From Clostridia bacterium DTU080 (GTDB lineage Bacteria; Bacillota; Limnochordia; DTU080), in NCBI GenBank assembly GCA_001513395.1, contig LFTP01000379.1, positions 1 to 13,327 on the forward strand: a stretch of 13,327 bases of DNA, in the 5' to 3' direction. Below are positions 1 through 7,003 of this stretch, piece after piece. Made by a program: the position numbers and the translations under genes. Numbering within the stretch: the first letter of the stretch is position 1; each line of letters starts with the position of its first letter. A model generated the notes under the pieces. The model saw nothing but the letters and a program-made list of their open reading frames with translations. It did not search any database and was not told the origin of the DNA.

Positions 1-1
1 G

Positions 2-343
2 GATGAAGCTTCCTATGTTCCGCCCCTGGAGGCGCAGGGATTCATACTGCGGATACGGGAACCTGATTGGCACCAACACCGTCTGCTGAAAACGCCGTAT
101 GCGGAAGGGAGTCTACACGTTTTCTCTATGGGCTGCGAGGAGATCGACCGCATGTTGACATCTCGAGACCGACTGCGGACGCATGAAGATGACCGACGTC
201 TGTACGAGGAGAGAAAGAAGCTACTGGCGGCCCGGACCTGGAAACACATGCAGGATCACGCTGAGGTCAAGACGGAAGTGGTGATCTCACGGGTTGTGAT
301 CGGCGATTACCGACAACCCGTGGGTACCCTGGTCGCAGTCTGA
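2..343 (+). CDS. GrpB-family protein, C-terminal part (5' end outside window)
   Basis: An open frame enters from the left edge and gives 113 residues before TGA. It reads like the C-terminal half of the GrpB family (UPF0157, nucleotidyltransferase superfamily). The run ILRIREPDWHQH is followed by LHVFSMGCEEIDRML, then a charged helical segment (RDRLRTHEDDRRLYEERKK) and LAARTWKHMQDHAEVKTEV, the usual order and spacing at the end of GrpB proteins. The catalytic N-terminal half lies outside the window. The substrate of the family is not established; it is related to glutamate/dephospho-CoA and nucleotidyltransferase-like folds. The last 19 codons overlap the 3' end of the converging AadA-like gene. 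The final residues (GDYRQPVGTLVAV) extend slightly past the normal family end. Family assignment is confident; function is not. Confidence 0.87.
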   Translation, partial: DEASYVPPLEAQGFILRIREPDWHQHRLLKTPYAEGSLHVFSMGCEEIDRMLTSRDRLRTHEDDRRLYEERKKLLAARTWKHMQDHAEVKTEVVISRVVIGDYRQPVGTLVAV

Positions 344-1186
344 TGAAGAATGTGACTTGGACGTCACTCTCTCGATCTGTAAACGGGCGAAGTCCCTTAG
401 GGCAAGGAGCGGATCCGTATTCCAGATCTTGCCACCTGTCTGTCTTTGCTCTTCCGTCACCGCTTCGGCAGAACGATACACGTCAAGAGCCTGTCTGATT
501 ACTGAATGGTACCGATCAGGCAAGTGTGCCAGAGCCCATCCGCCGCCTTCATCCTTGCTGTGCACTTCTTGTGTGTCTTGGCTGAGCAGCTGAAGAATAC
601 GGCAGATGTTGAGCACGCCGTAATATGGCGTTTTCAAGATATTGCTGCCCTCCAGTATCCAGTGGCCATCGCTCAGAACTGATACCATGAAGTCCTCCCA
701 CTCAACTTTGCCAAAGACTTCATGTATCGGTTTTCCGAACAAACGGATTCCGCGTTTAGTGACGTACATCAAGTGTGAGCAGAGATCAGAGTCGGTACGC
801 CGGCAGCTGTAGTCCACTTTCCCTCTCAGAATACGATCGTGCCACTGAGAGCTGTAGTGCACTTCGAAAGGTGTCGGTATCGGAACATGTCTGGCTGTGT
901 CAGCGGTGATCACACTGAGCTCGCCGTTTCCCAAGGTTGGCCGCTGGCATGCATGGGTGGCGATCATGACTCCGACCTGTTCGGCCAAGGCCGCATCCAG
1001 TGCAGTATCGACAACTACAATCAAGTCGATATCACTCTTGGGGCGGTAGTAGCTTCCCATGGCCAACGAGCCATGTAGGTAGACACCTGTCAACATGTTG
1101 TCCAACAGGCTTTTAAGCTTCTTCACAAGCTCCAGTGTGAACAGCTTAATATCTTCGTCACAGTTGTCCCAGTGCTGCCCCGCCAT
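287..1186 (-). CDS. AadA-like aminoglycoside nucleotidyltransferase (DUF4111-type)
   Basis: 299 residues. The N-terminal nucleotidyltransferase motif is clear: GVYLHGSLAMGSYYRPKSD, with G39-S40 and the metal-binding D52 and D54. A third carboxylate is probably E89 (NGELSVI), matching the catalytic glutamate of ANT(3'')/AadA enzymes. The C-terminal half carries the helical DUF4111 pattern, including GGWALAHLPDRYHSVIRQAL near residues 215-235. Family members move AMP from ATP to streptomycin/spectinomycin-type aminoglycosides in the cytoplasm; the true substrate here is unknown. At 299 residues it exceeds the usual 260 or so, and the extra tail lies in the overlap with the GrpB gene. The ATG at 1186 is preceded on its strand by AAAGGCGGG at a suitable distance. 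It stands alone, converging on the GrpB gene. Confident of the fold and family, less so of a resistance role. Confidence 0.85.
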   Translation of the reverse strand: MAGQHWDNCDEDIKLFTLELVKKLKSLLDNMLTGVYLHGSLAMGSYYRPKSDIDLIVVVDTALDAALAEQVGVMIATHACQRPTLGNGELSVITADTARHVPIPTPFEVHYSSQWHDRILRGKVDYSCRRTDSDLCSHLMYVTKRGIRLFGKPIHEVFGKVEWEDFMVSVLSDGHWILEGSNILKTPYYGVLNICRILQLLSQDTQEVHSKDEGGGWALAHLPDRYHSVIRQALDVYRSAEAVTEEQRQTGGKIWNTDPLLALRDFARLQIERVTSKSHSSSDCDQGTHGLSVIADHNP

Positions 1187-1572
1187 TTACACCCGCCTTT
1201 CTCAACCGGTTGCTCGCACTCTCTTTCAATGCCAACGCCGAATAGGTTCCGTTTGGGCGGCGCTGTGCCCTGCTCAAGCCCGTTTATTGGATGGCGCTTG
1301 TCCGTGAAGGACAAAAGAATGGGTCACCGGTGTTCGGCATACGTGGTATGAAGTCGGCCGGTCACCGTGCAAGTTTGTAACCCAAAAGCCAGCCAACATA
1401 TGCGATAGACTCTGTTCGTTCGCCCGAGGCTTGAACCGCCGCGCCAGGGCATCTTCTCGCCTGCTTATGTACCCGCATCGGCACCTGCGGCCGGGAAGTG
1501 GCGACCGGGGCTTAGGATGGCTCTGGAGGGAAGCTTGCACTCAGCCGGATACTTGAACGGTCCCTAGCTCAT
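1187..1572. other. Gene-free stretch upstream of the AadA-like gene
   Basis: I see no convincing gene here. The part next to 1186 should hold the promoter of the minus-strand AadA-like gene, but I could not pick a convincing -35/-10 pair. Short open frames on both strands (for example 1274-1540 minus) have no recognisable motif and no ribosome binding site. The sequence resembles the decayed material around the zinc-ribbon pseudogene next to it. Confidence 0.5.
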
Positions 1573-1973
1573 CTAGCGGGCAGTCCGACCGGCATTGCCG
1601 GCGGGGCTGGTGACAAGGCTGGACCACCCTTTGCCCACTATCCGATGACTCGCTCTCGCTCTTTGGTGCGCATCCTCTACCCCGGAGCCAACCCGTGGGG
1701 ACAGTACAGCGCTTGTCCTACCGCAACTCTTGCAGCGGATCCGGCGAACGACCGGAGGCGAACGACCGGAACGCAGGTCTTGCGGGCACAAGTCCCGTGG
1801 CCCACCAATAGACCGCAGCAACCGGGACACCTCTTCGGCAAGGAGTCCTTGTCGCGTCCGCAAAGAGCGTCCACGATGCCCATTAAGGTCCTTTCTTCGT
1901 TGGGAGTGGCCGAAGAAAGCTCGCGTCGCTTCCAACGCCTCAAGTCAGGAAAACACAGACCGGCCTTTTCCAC
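1573..1973 (-). pseudogene. Zinc-ribbon (DUF6431-like, transposon-associated) gene broken by a 14-bp tandem duplication
   Basis: Two minus-strand frames together give one zinc-ribbon protein. The first contains LPKRCPGCCGLLVGHG; the second contains VVRRIRCKSCGRTSAVL. A CPxC...HG...RIRCKSCGRT layout is typical of DUF6431-type zinc-binding proteins found beside or within transposable elements. The frames meet at a perfect tandem duplication of 14 bp (1743-1770). Removing one copy joins them exactly as KTCVPVVRRIRCKSCGRT and gives a continuous 128-codon frame from 1973 to 1573. The sequence after SAVLSP no longer looks family-like, so further decay on the 3' side is probable. No DDE transposase is recognisable beside it. 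Family assignment rests on motif memory only; the frameshift explanation is seen directly. Confidence 0.6.
1743..1770. repeat. Perfect 14-bp tandem duplication (two copies)
   Basis: GGCGAACGACCGGA occurs twice head to tail at 1743-1756 and 1757-1770 with no mismatch. Because 14 is not a multiple of three it shifts the reading frame of the minus-strand zinc-ribbon gene, and deleting one copy restores it. This looks like a replication-slippage duplication. Confidence 0.95.
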
Positions 1974-2346
1974 CAGCGGCAGACGGTCATCTGGGGTGCT
2001 GTCGGCAGCATCAAACGGCTACATGGGCCTGATTCCTATGGCCAAGTACAGCTCGGAGGCTAAATAATTCATATTTAAGGCATGGATTAGATATATGAGG
2101 GAGTTTAATTACGGATCAAGTAGCGAAGGAATCCAAAGACCCACGACGAAAGGACTAGTTAGATCAGTCGTTCGTTCAACCAGACCTCTGATATCTGCAA
2201 TAAACACTCATGTTAGACGTCGCATTCTCTGCAACTTTTTTGCTGTCGTCTCCTGACAATGGATACGACATCCGTCCGCACAGACCCATCTTCATAGAAT
2301 AGGCCAGTCCCCACATTCTTCAAAAAACACCTACGGAGGACAACAC
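1974..2346. other. Intergenic, AT-richer leader of the RnlA-RNase H operon
   Basis: No gene is visible. Base composition turns AT-richer from about 2064 to 2240, unlike its surroundings, as expected for a promoter-bearing leader or a junction between unrelated segments. TAGAAT at 2295-2300 is a possible -10 box 46 bases before the ATG, but no matching -35 is seen, so I do not call a promoter. There is a run of six T at 2236-2241. Confidence 0.45.
2335..2340 (+). promoter_or_regulatory. Strong ribosome binding site for the RnlA-RNase H gene
   Basis: GGAGGA sits six bases before the ATG at 2347. This near-consensus Shine-Dalgarno sequence fixes the start of the 612-residue protein. Confidence 0.85.
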
Positions 2347-4185
2347 ATGGCGGATCGGGTTAGTCGGCATATTGAGGCTTTGGAAAGCTTCCTCCGGGAA
2401 AGAGATTGGAGTATAGCAGATCAAAGAGATATAGAGCATGGCCGCCAGGTGATTGTCACGGACGGAAGTGCAAGAGTCCCGATCAACTTCTTCAATACCG
2501 GTAGCATTGTCGTTCAAGGTAGGCCCTGCGAAATGAAGCATGCGCTCACCGAATGGACAAAGCACATCCGGGAATCGGGACCTGGTTCACCAGCCGCGAT
2601 TGGCCAGCCGGCTCTCACTAACAGCTCTGTCACATACCATGTCTCGCCGCGTGATATTGAGAGGATACGCCAACTCATATTGGAGTTGCCCGGTACTGCA
2701 ATCGAGAAAGCTGTCAAAGGGACGGGAGAGGTCTATCGGGTTGAAGCGCATCATCACGGGCACAGGGTGACAATTACAGCGTATAAGTCCGGTGCTTTGC
2801 TGTTGCAAGGGCTTGCCGGTGCGTACTTCGATACGGTGCGTGACACATTGGATGAACATCTAGCCGAACCATTTGTCCAACACGCTACCCGCCTGGTCGT
2901 CGGAGAAACCGAGCGACGCACCGTTTCTTCCTACTTGAACAAATCCGAAGCTGAGGATGAGGCCCGGCAGTGGTTGTTGGAGCAAATGGATCAAGACGTG
3001 GTTGATTTCATGTATGACAATGATCGACGAACGCTGCTGGCTGCCGCGGGCGTTAGGAACGCTTTTGCCAATACAGGCGTGCAGTTGCCTGACTACTCCG
3101 TCGTAGTCATGCCTTTTGCCAAGACATACGAGGGCTTTCTGCTCAAGCTAGCGGTTCATTTAGGTCTGATCACAGAAGAGACGTTGCAGGAGAAATCCAA
3201 AGAGATCGAGATCGGGAAGTGGATTGACGCTATCCAACGTCGCTTGCCCGATGCCAAACGGTACGGAGATATTGCAGTTGCCTTACGTAACGCCTGGCAA
3301 TGTCGGCATAAGAGCATTCACTCTGACTTTCATCACCCTTTCGGCATACTTCAGACGATCTCTGACGCGGATCAGGAGATAGCCAGCATCCTTCGTGCTA
3401 TGAAACGGGCCCATCATGTCTTTGTACGAGAGGGCATCAGACTTAAACCTGAACGAGACGCTGAACCCGCTGTCGGATTCCGGATGGCTGATCGGCAAAA
3501 GCGGGAGCCTATCGCCACTCGGACGTCGACGGCATCCCTGGCTAGAATTGGCGTTGATGAATCTGGGAAGGGCGACGTCTTTGGCCCGCTTGTAATAGCC
3601 GGTGTAGTCGTGACGGAAGAAACCGAAACAGAGTTGTTCGAACACGGAGTCCGTGACAGCAAACAGCTATCTAACGACAAGGTTCGGCGTCTGGCACATC
3701 TGATTAAGAGGAAGTATCCCTTTGAGGTGCTCGTGCTAGATCCGCCGGAGTACAACACAGCCTACGAAGAGCACGGTCGCAACCTGAACAGCTTGCTGGC
3801 ATGGGGGCACGCACGAGTCATTTGCGACCTGACTCGGCGTGAGTCCGTGGACAAGGCTGTTTCTGATCAGTTTGGTGACGAAAGCTTGCTTATCAGGGCT
3901 CTGGAAGCCGAAGACTGTCAGATTTATGTGGAACAGCGAACGCACGCGGAGAACAGCGATGTAGCTGTGGCTGCCGCTTCGGTTATTGCACGGGCTGAGT
4001 TTTTGGACGCCATGGAGAAATATGCCAGAAGATACCGCATGGCAATCCCTCGCGGCGCTTCGTCATCAGACATTAAGAAGACTGGCAAGATCATCTATCG
4101 GCGATGGGGACTGTCGGGTTTGCGGGAGATCGCAAAAATGCATTTCAGACCTGTACAAGAAATCTTATCCGAGGTAGAAAAATGA
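2347..4185 (+). CDS. RnlA-like HEPN toxin fused to an RNase HIII-type domain
   Basis: 612 residues with four parts. Residues 1-75 and about 95-175 look like two TBP-like repeats, each with a strand pair ending in a glycine turn (FFNTGSIVVQGR; AYKSGALLLQG), matching the NTD and NRD of E. coli RnlA and also the N-terminal domain of RNase HIII. Residues about 200-375 resemble the RnlA HEPN/Dmd-binding domain: LPDYSVVVMPFAKTYEG aligns by eye with the RnlA segment holding R255 and E258 (K259 and E262 here), and R320-x4-H325 (CRHKSIHSD) is the HEPN RNase motif. Residues 398-612 are a full RNase HIII-type domain: D404-E405 in GVDESGKGD, DSK at 437-439, SDQF with D507, AVAAASVIAR at 540-549 and KMHF at 597-600. 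HEPN RnlA cleaves mRNA; RNase HIII cuts the RNA strand of RNA:DNA hybrids. Both active sites look intact. First gene of an operon with the TPR/cold-shock gene. Confidence 0.82.
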   Translation: MADRVSRHIEALESFLRERDWSIADQRDIEHGRQVIVTDGSARVPINFFNTGSIVVQGRPCEMKHALTEWTKHIRESGPGSPAAIGQPALTNSSVTYHVSPRDIERIRQLILELPGTAIEKAVKGTGEVYRVEAHHHGHRVTITAYKSGALLLQGLAGAYFDTVRDTLDEHLAEPFVQHATRLVVGETERRTVSSYLNKSEAEDEARQWLLEQMDQDVVDFMYDNDRRTLLAAAGVRNAFANTGVQLPDYSVVVMPFAKTYEGFLLKLAVHLGLITEETLQEKSKEIEIGKWIDAIQRRLPDAKRYGDIAVALRNAWQCRHKSIHSDFHHPFGILQTISDADQEIASILRAMKRAHHVFVREGIRLKPERDAEPAVGFRMADRQKREPIATRTSTASLARIGVDESGKGDVFGPLVIAGVVVTEETETELFEHGVRDSKQLSNDKVRRLAHLIKRKYPFEVLVLDPPEYNTAYEEHGRNLNSLLAWGHARVICDLTRRESVDKAVSDQFGDESLLIRALEAEDCQIYVEQRTHAENSDVAVAAASVIARAEFLDAMEKYARRYRMAIPRGASSSDIKKTGKIIYRRWGLSGLREIAKMHFRPVQEILSEVEK

Positions 4186-5504
4186 GCTACTCACGAGAGT
4201 TCAACTATCAAGATGAACGTGCGGAGCGTGCCAGAAAGCTACGGAAGGAATCCAGGTACGCCGAGGCGCGCGAGGAATTCAAGCACATATGGGAAGAAAA
4301 CCCAAATCGGTATGTGGGTTGGCAGTATGCTCAGTGTTTGCGTAAACTCGCTCGCCTAGAGGAAGCGGAAGCTGTAGCCAAAGAAGCTCTGGAGAGATTC
4401 CCTGAAGATGTTTATACGAGAAGCGAAATGGGATGGGTAGTCTATGCGAAGTATTTCAAACCCGCAGTAGAGGCCCATGATCTGGGCGGTGCTATCCGGG
4501 CAGCGAATCAAGTTCTCTCATATAATTCTGACGTATTGGCGTTGGCCAGGGTGGCCTTGGATGTGATGCGAGTTGCCAAGACGCGGCGAAAGTGGCAGGT
4601 TGTCCTTGAGTGGGCCGATCGACTGAAGCCTGAGAACCTCGGCAACGAGCCAAGGGAATACGATGGGAAACGAATGCCATCCGATCTTGAGAGATGGTAT
4701 ATCCTTCGGGCCAGTGCTCTGTTGGCATTGGAGCGCTTCAACGAGGCGCGTCAGGTTGCCCTTGAGGGGTTAGACGTCTTCCCCGGGGACTCGCCCTATG
4801 ATGTTCATCTGCGTCGAACAGCCGCTCTGGCATCGGGTCGTTCCGGGCATACGGAGGGTGCAATAGCTGAAATGCGCCAGTGGCTCGGTCATCGTCGGGC
4901 CGACTGGTATATGAAAGCTGATCTGGCTGAGCTTGAATGGAGAGCCGGGAATCTCTCCAAAGCTTATCGGCTGCTATGTGAGGCCGTCCTCAGTTCGCCT
5001 CAGGCTGAGGAAAGCAAACTTGGTGCTTTCGCGACTCTGGTGCGCGTCGCCCTGGATCTTGGCAAGCTCGATGTAGCGGCGGCCCATGTCGCCTTGGTCA
5101 GGATGATCCGATCGCTGAACGGTTGGAGAATCCCTGCGGAAGTAGAGCAGTATGAACAACGGATCCGGACAGCATTGGCAAGGGCAGATCAGAATGCACC
5201 AAGCATACCGGATGACATCTCGGAGCTTAGAGCACTGTGCCGTCGTTATTGGCAGGAAGGTATATATTGCGGTATGCCGCGTTATCAAGGTACTATCAAG
5301 CCTTATCCCAACGGTCGGGGATTTGCCTATATCAAGCGTGACGATGGCGGGGAAGACGTCTTTGTTCTGGTTCGAGACCTACCTGTAGATGGCAATCAGC
5401 CGGGCTGTCGCGTGGAGTTCACTCTTGTTGAGAGCTATGACAAGAAAAAAGAGCGGAATTCAGTCCGAGCGGTCGGCATTCGCCGCATCGACAACAGAAG
5501 CTGA
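4182..5504 (+). CDS. TPR protein with C-terminal cold-shock domain, partner of the RnlA-RNase H fusion
   Basis: 440 residues. The start at 4182 overlaps the stop of the preceding gene as ATGA, with GAGGT at 4171-4175 six bases upstream, so the two genes are translationally coupled. Residues 10-330 are helical with TPR-type pairs (for example KLRKESRYAEAREEFKHIW near 19-37, LARLEEAEAVAKEALERFP near 56-74, ALLALERFNEARQVALEGL near 179-197), which suggests a protein-binding solenoid. Residues about 367-436 look like a cold-shock (OB-fold) domain: YQGTIKPYPNGRGFAYIKRD and EDVFVLVRDLP correspond to the RNP1 and RNP2 motifs that bind single-stranded RNA or DNA. There is no signal peptide or membrane segment. 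Position and coupling suggest the antitoxin, regulator or targeting subunit of the fusion protein; that role is inferred, and it does not look like RnlB. Confidence 0.8.
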   Translation: MSYSREFNYQDERAERARKLRKESRYAEAREEFKHIWEENPNRYVGWQYAQCLRKLARLEEAEAVAKEALERFPEDVYTRSEMGWVVYAKYFKPAVEAHDLGGAIRAANQVLSYNSDVLALARVALDVMRVAKTRRKWQVVLEWADRLKPENLGNEPREYDGKRMPSDLERWYILRASALLALERFNEARQVALEGLDVFPGDSPYDVHLRRTAALASGRSGHTEGAIAEMRQWLGHRRADWYMKADLAELEWRAGNLSKAYRLLCEAVLSSPQAEESKLGAFATLVRVALDLGKLDVAAAHVALVRMIRSLNGWRIPAEVEQYEQRIRTALARADQNAPSIPDDISELRALCRRYWQEGIYCGMPRYQGTIKPYPNGRGFAYIKRDDGGEDVFVLVRDLPVDGNQPGCRVEFTLVESYDKKKERNSVRAVGIRRIDNRS

Positions 5505-6184
5505 CAACCAGGCCTCACTCTGTATCATGCTGTGGTTGCGTTGGCTGAGGGCGTCATCCAAGACTCTCCGTAGTTGTTCAAGGCCGCCTTTGTCCACTGC
5601 CTACCATAGGGCCACCTGGGCTGACATGCTTGGACGCGTGGTAGCGATCAAGCACGAGCAATCTTGGGAATGGAAGGTTGGCTTCCTCCGTAGTTGGAAA
5701 GCCGTCTGGCATACAGCTGCGATAACCCAAAACACACTGGATCGATGCTGTCTGTGTCGGTGAGACGGGGCCGAGATCGTGTTCAACCCGTACCGGTTCC
5801 TACAACCACCACTTTGGGCCGTGGACTCCGTTAATCCCTGCATCAAAAAAGGTCACGTAGCGATGGCTCCTTGGGCGTACTCTGGCCCGATCAGCGTGGG
5901 CAGGAAAATGTGTGGAGTAACACCTGTCTTCTCGTCATACTACGAGTTGGCGTGAAGGCGGCAAGGTAGCAACCAAAAGCTTGGGGACTTGTCTCATCTG
6001 CCCTGAGAAGCCTTTTACATGATCCGTCTGTCTCTGTGCGCCAAGGCCTGGTGTCGGATGAGGCTATCGAGACCATCGGTAGCCCAGTGCATTGTTACGC
6101 TGTGGCCGTCCGTGTCATCTTGCTACTGCGGTCGGCATCCGTCTCGCATGGGGAGTCTTGCCGGATGATCATTGGCCGCATCGC
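5505..6184. other. Long decayed stretch between the toxin-like operon and the IS21 remnant
   Basis: About 680 bases without an intact gene. Short frames in all directions lack ribosome binding sites and recognisable motifs. An 11-bp sequence, CTCCGTAGTTG, occurs at 5566-5576 and again at 5686-5696. A plus-strand frame stays open from roughly 5905 to 6192 but resembles nothing I know. By position it could hold remnants of istA or the 5' part of istB, but I cannot see the Walker A motif of IstB, so this is not claimed. Confidence 0.4.
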
Positions 6185-6526
6185 CTCATCATAGACAAAA
6201 CCGATCACCATGAGCTCGGGTATAGCGATCCTGTCTGATCATTTCGTTCAATCGTGACGCAGTCTGTCGGGTGCCGGCGAGGCAGACGGCGACTATGAAG
6301 CTCGACGTTGGCTGACAGGTCAATATAGCAGCGTTCGGCGGTGAGAGAGGTGCTTGGCGACGTCGTTGTTGCCACAGCCATCCTGGACCGGCTGCTCCAC
6401 CACAGCCATGTGATCAACATCCGCGGTGAGAGTTACCGTCTCCGAGAGAAAAAACGCGCCGGTCTTATGATCGGTGCACAGTCCGGATCGGAGGTGACCC
6501 AAGAAGCGAAAACAACATCCGAATGA
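6185..6526 (+). pseudogene. istB: istB remnant (IS21-family helper ATPase), 3' end
   Basis: The clearest part is 6350-6448 in the plus strand: LGDVVVATAILDRLLHHSH, then VINIRGESYRLREKKRAGL, the hallmark C-terminus of one branch of IstB-type ATPases that assist IS21 transposases. Upstream in the same frame LIIDK followed by LGY (6185-6220) looks like the Walker B segment (usually LIIDE..GYLP), but at least three in-frame stops lie between them and the key glutamate reads as lysine, so the gene is dead. The Walker A region and the istA transposase gene are not recognisable upstream. It ends 12 bases before the terminal repeats of the element. Identification of the C-terminal part is confident. 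Confidence 0.75.
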
Positions 6527-6537
6527 GTTAACCGGGG

Positions 6538-6585
6538 GTGGGTCAATTTCCAATCGGCGCCAAGTGGGTCAATTCAAAACCGGCG
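6538..6585 (+). repeat. Two 22-bp direct repeats at the right end of the IS21-like element
   Basis: GTGGGTCAATTTCCAATCGGCG (given here as start GTGGGTCAATT and end CGGCG) at 6538-6559 is repeated with a few changes at 6564-6585, offset by 26 bp. Such multiple GTGGGTCAA...CCGGCG boxes are the usual transposase-binding repeats inside IS21-family ends. Confidence 0.7.
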
Positions 6586-6591
6586 TTGACA

Positions 6592-7003
6592 CTGGCAGGG
6601 ATATGCATCCGGGGCGCTGACGAGTGCGAGTACAGGCTAGCCTGGGCTATGATGTGTGCCTTTAGGGGGCGGGCTATCTTGAGCCGGACAGGACCTTAAG
6701 TGTTAGTGCGAGCCATCCCAGGGTTGATGCCAATCGGACTGCTCGTCACGCCGTGTTGGCAACCGTGGAGGAGGTGTTACTCTAAACTGCGTATTTCGCC
6801 ATCGACGCCAATGGCCGGGGCCGCTTCTGCACTCAGACAGGCCCCGCGTCGACGTTGATTTGAAATCGTCGCTGATGGGCAAACAGGTCCGCCGCGTCCC
6901 GCTTTCGGGATCACACAACGCCACGGATGAAAACAGCATTCTGTTGCCGGTGTAACCATGGGGGGTAGTATTGTCCTTCTTCCACAGAACGGGGGTCTGG
7001 CTG
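6592..7003. other. Gene-free stretch between the IS21 end and the acetyltransferase
   Basis: No intact gene. A plus-strand frame from about 6763 to 6955 reads in a protein-like way (for example RVDVDLKSSLMGKQVRRVPL) and stops at TAA just before the acetyltransferase; it may be the tail of a decayed gene, but I cannot name a family. Antisense frames over the same bases look like shadows. Confidence 0.35.

Larger units (their letters stand above)
6185..6591 (+). mobile_element. Degenerate IS21-family insertion sequence, right part only
   Basis: The istB remnant, the two terminal 22-bp boxes and the outermost CGGCGTTGACA (6581-6591) lie in the order expected for the right end of an IS21-type element. 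I place the outer edge at about 6591. No matching left end (an inverted copy beginning TGTCAACGCCGG) is visible in the window, so the left part was lost or is decayed beyond recognition; the left limit given is only that of the recognisable part. Confidence 0.65.

Noticed and set aside
1645..2067. A 140-residue plus-strand frame
   Set aside because: It is the opposite strand of the zinc-ribbon pseudogene and contains no known motif; the zinc-binding cysteines lie on the minus strand.
2155..2235. GTTAGAC and GTTCAAC motifs resembling integron attC core sites
   Set aside because: They match the loose consensus but not in the inverted arrangement or spacing that attC sites need.
4104..4181. Longer start for the TPR/cold-shock protein
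   Set aside because: It would overlap the preceding gene by 82 bases and encode a non-TPR stretch; the ATG at 4182 has GAGGT at the right distance and gives the usual ATGA overlap.
5566..5696. 11-bp direct repeat CTCCGTAGTTG, 120 bp apart
   Set aside because: Only two copies, no periodicity or conserved spacing; not a CRISPR or element end.
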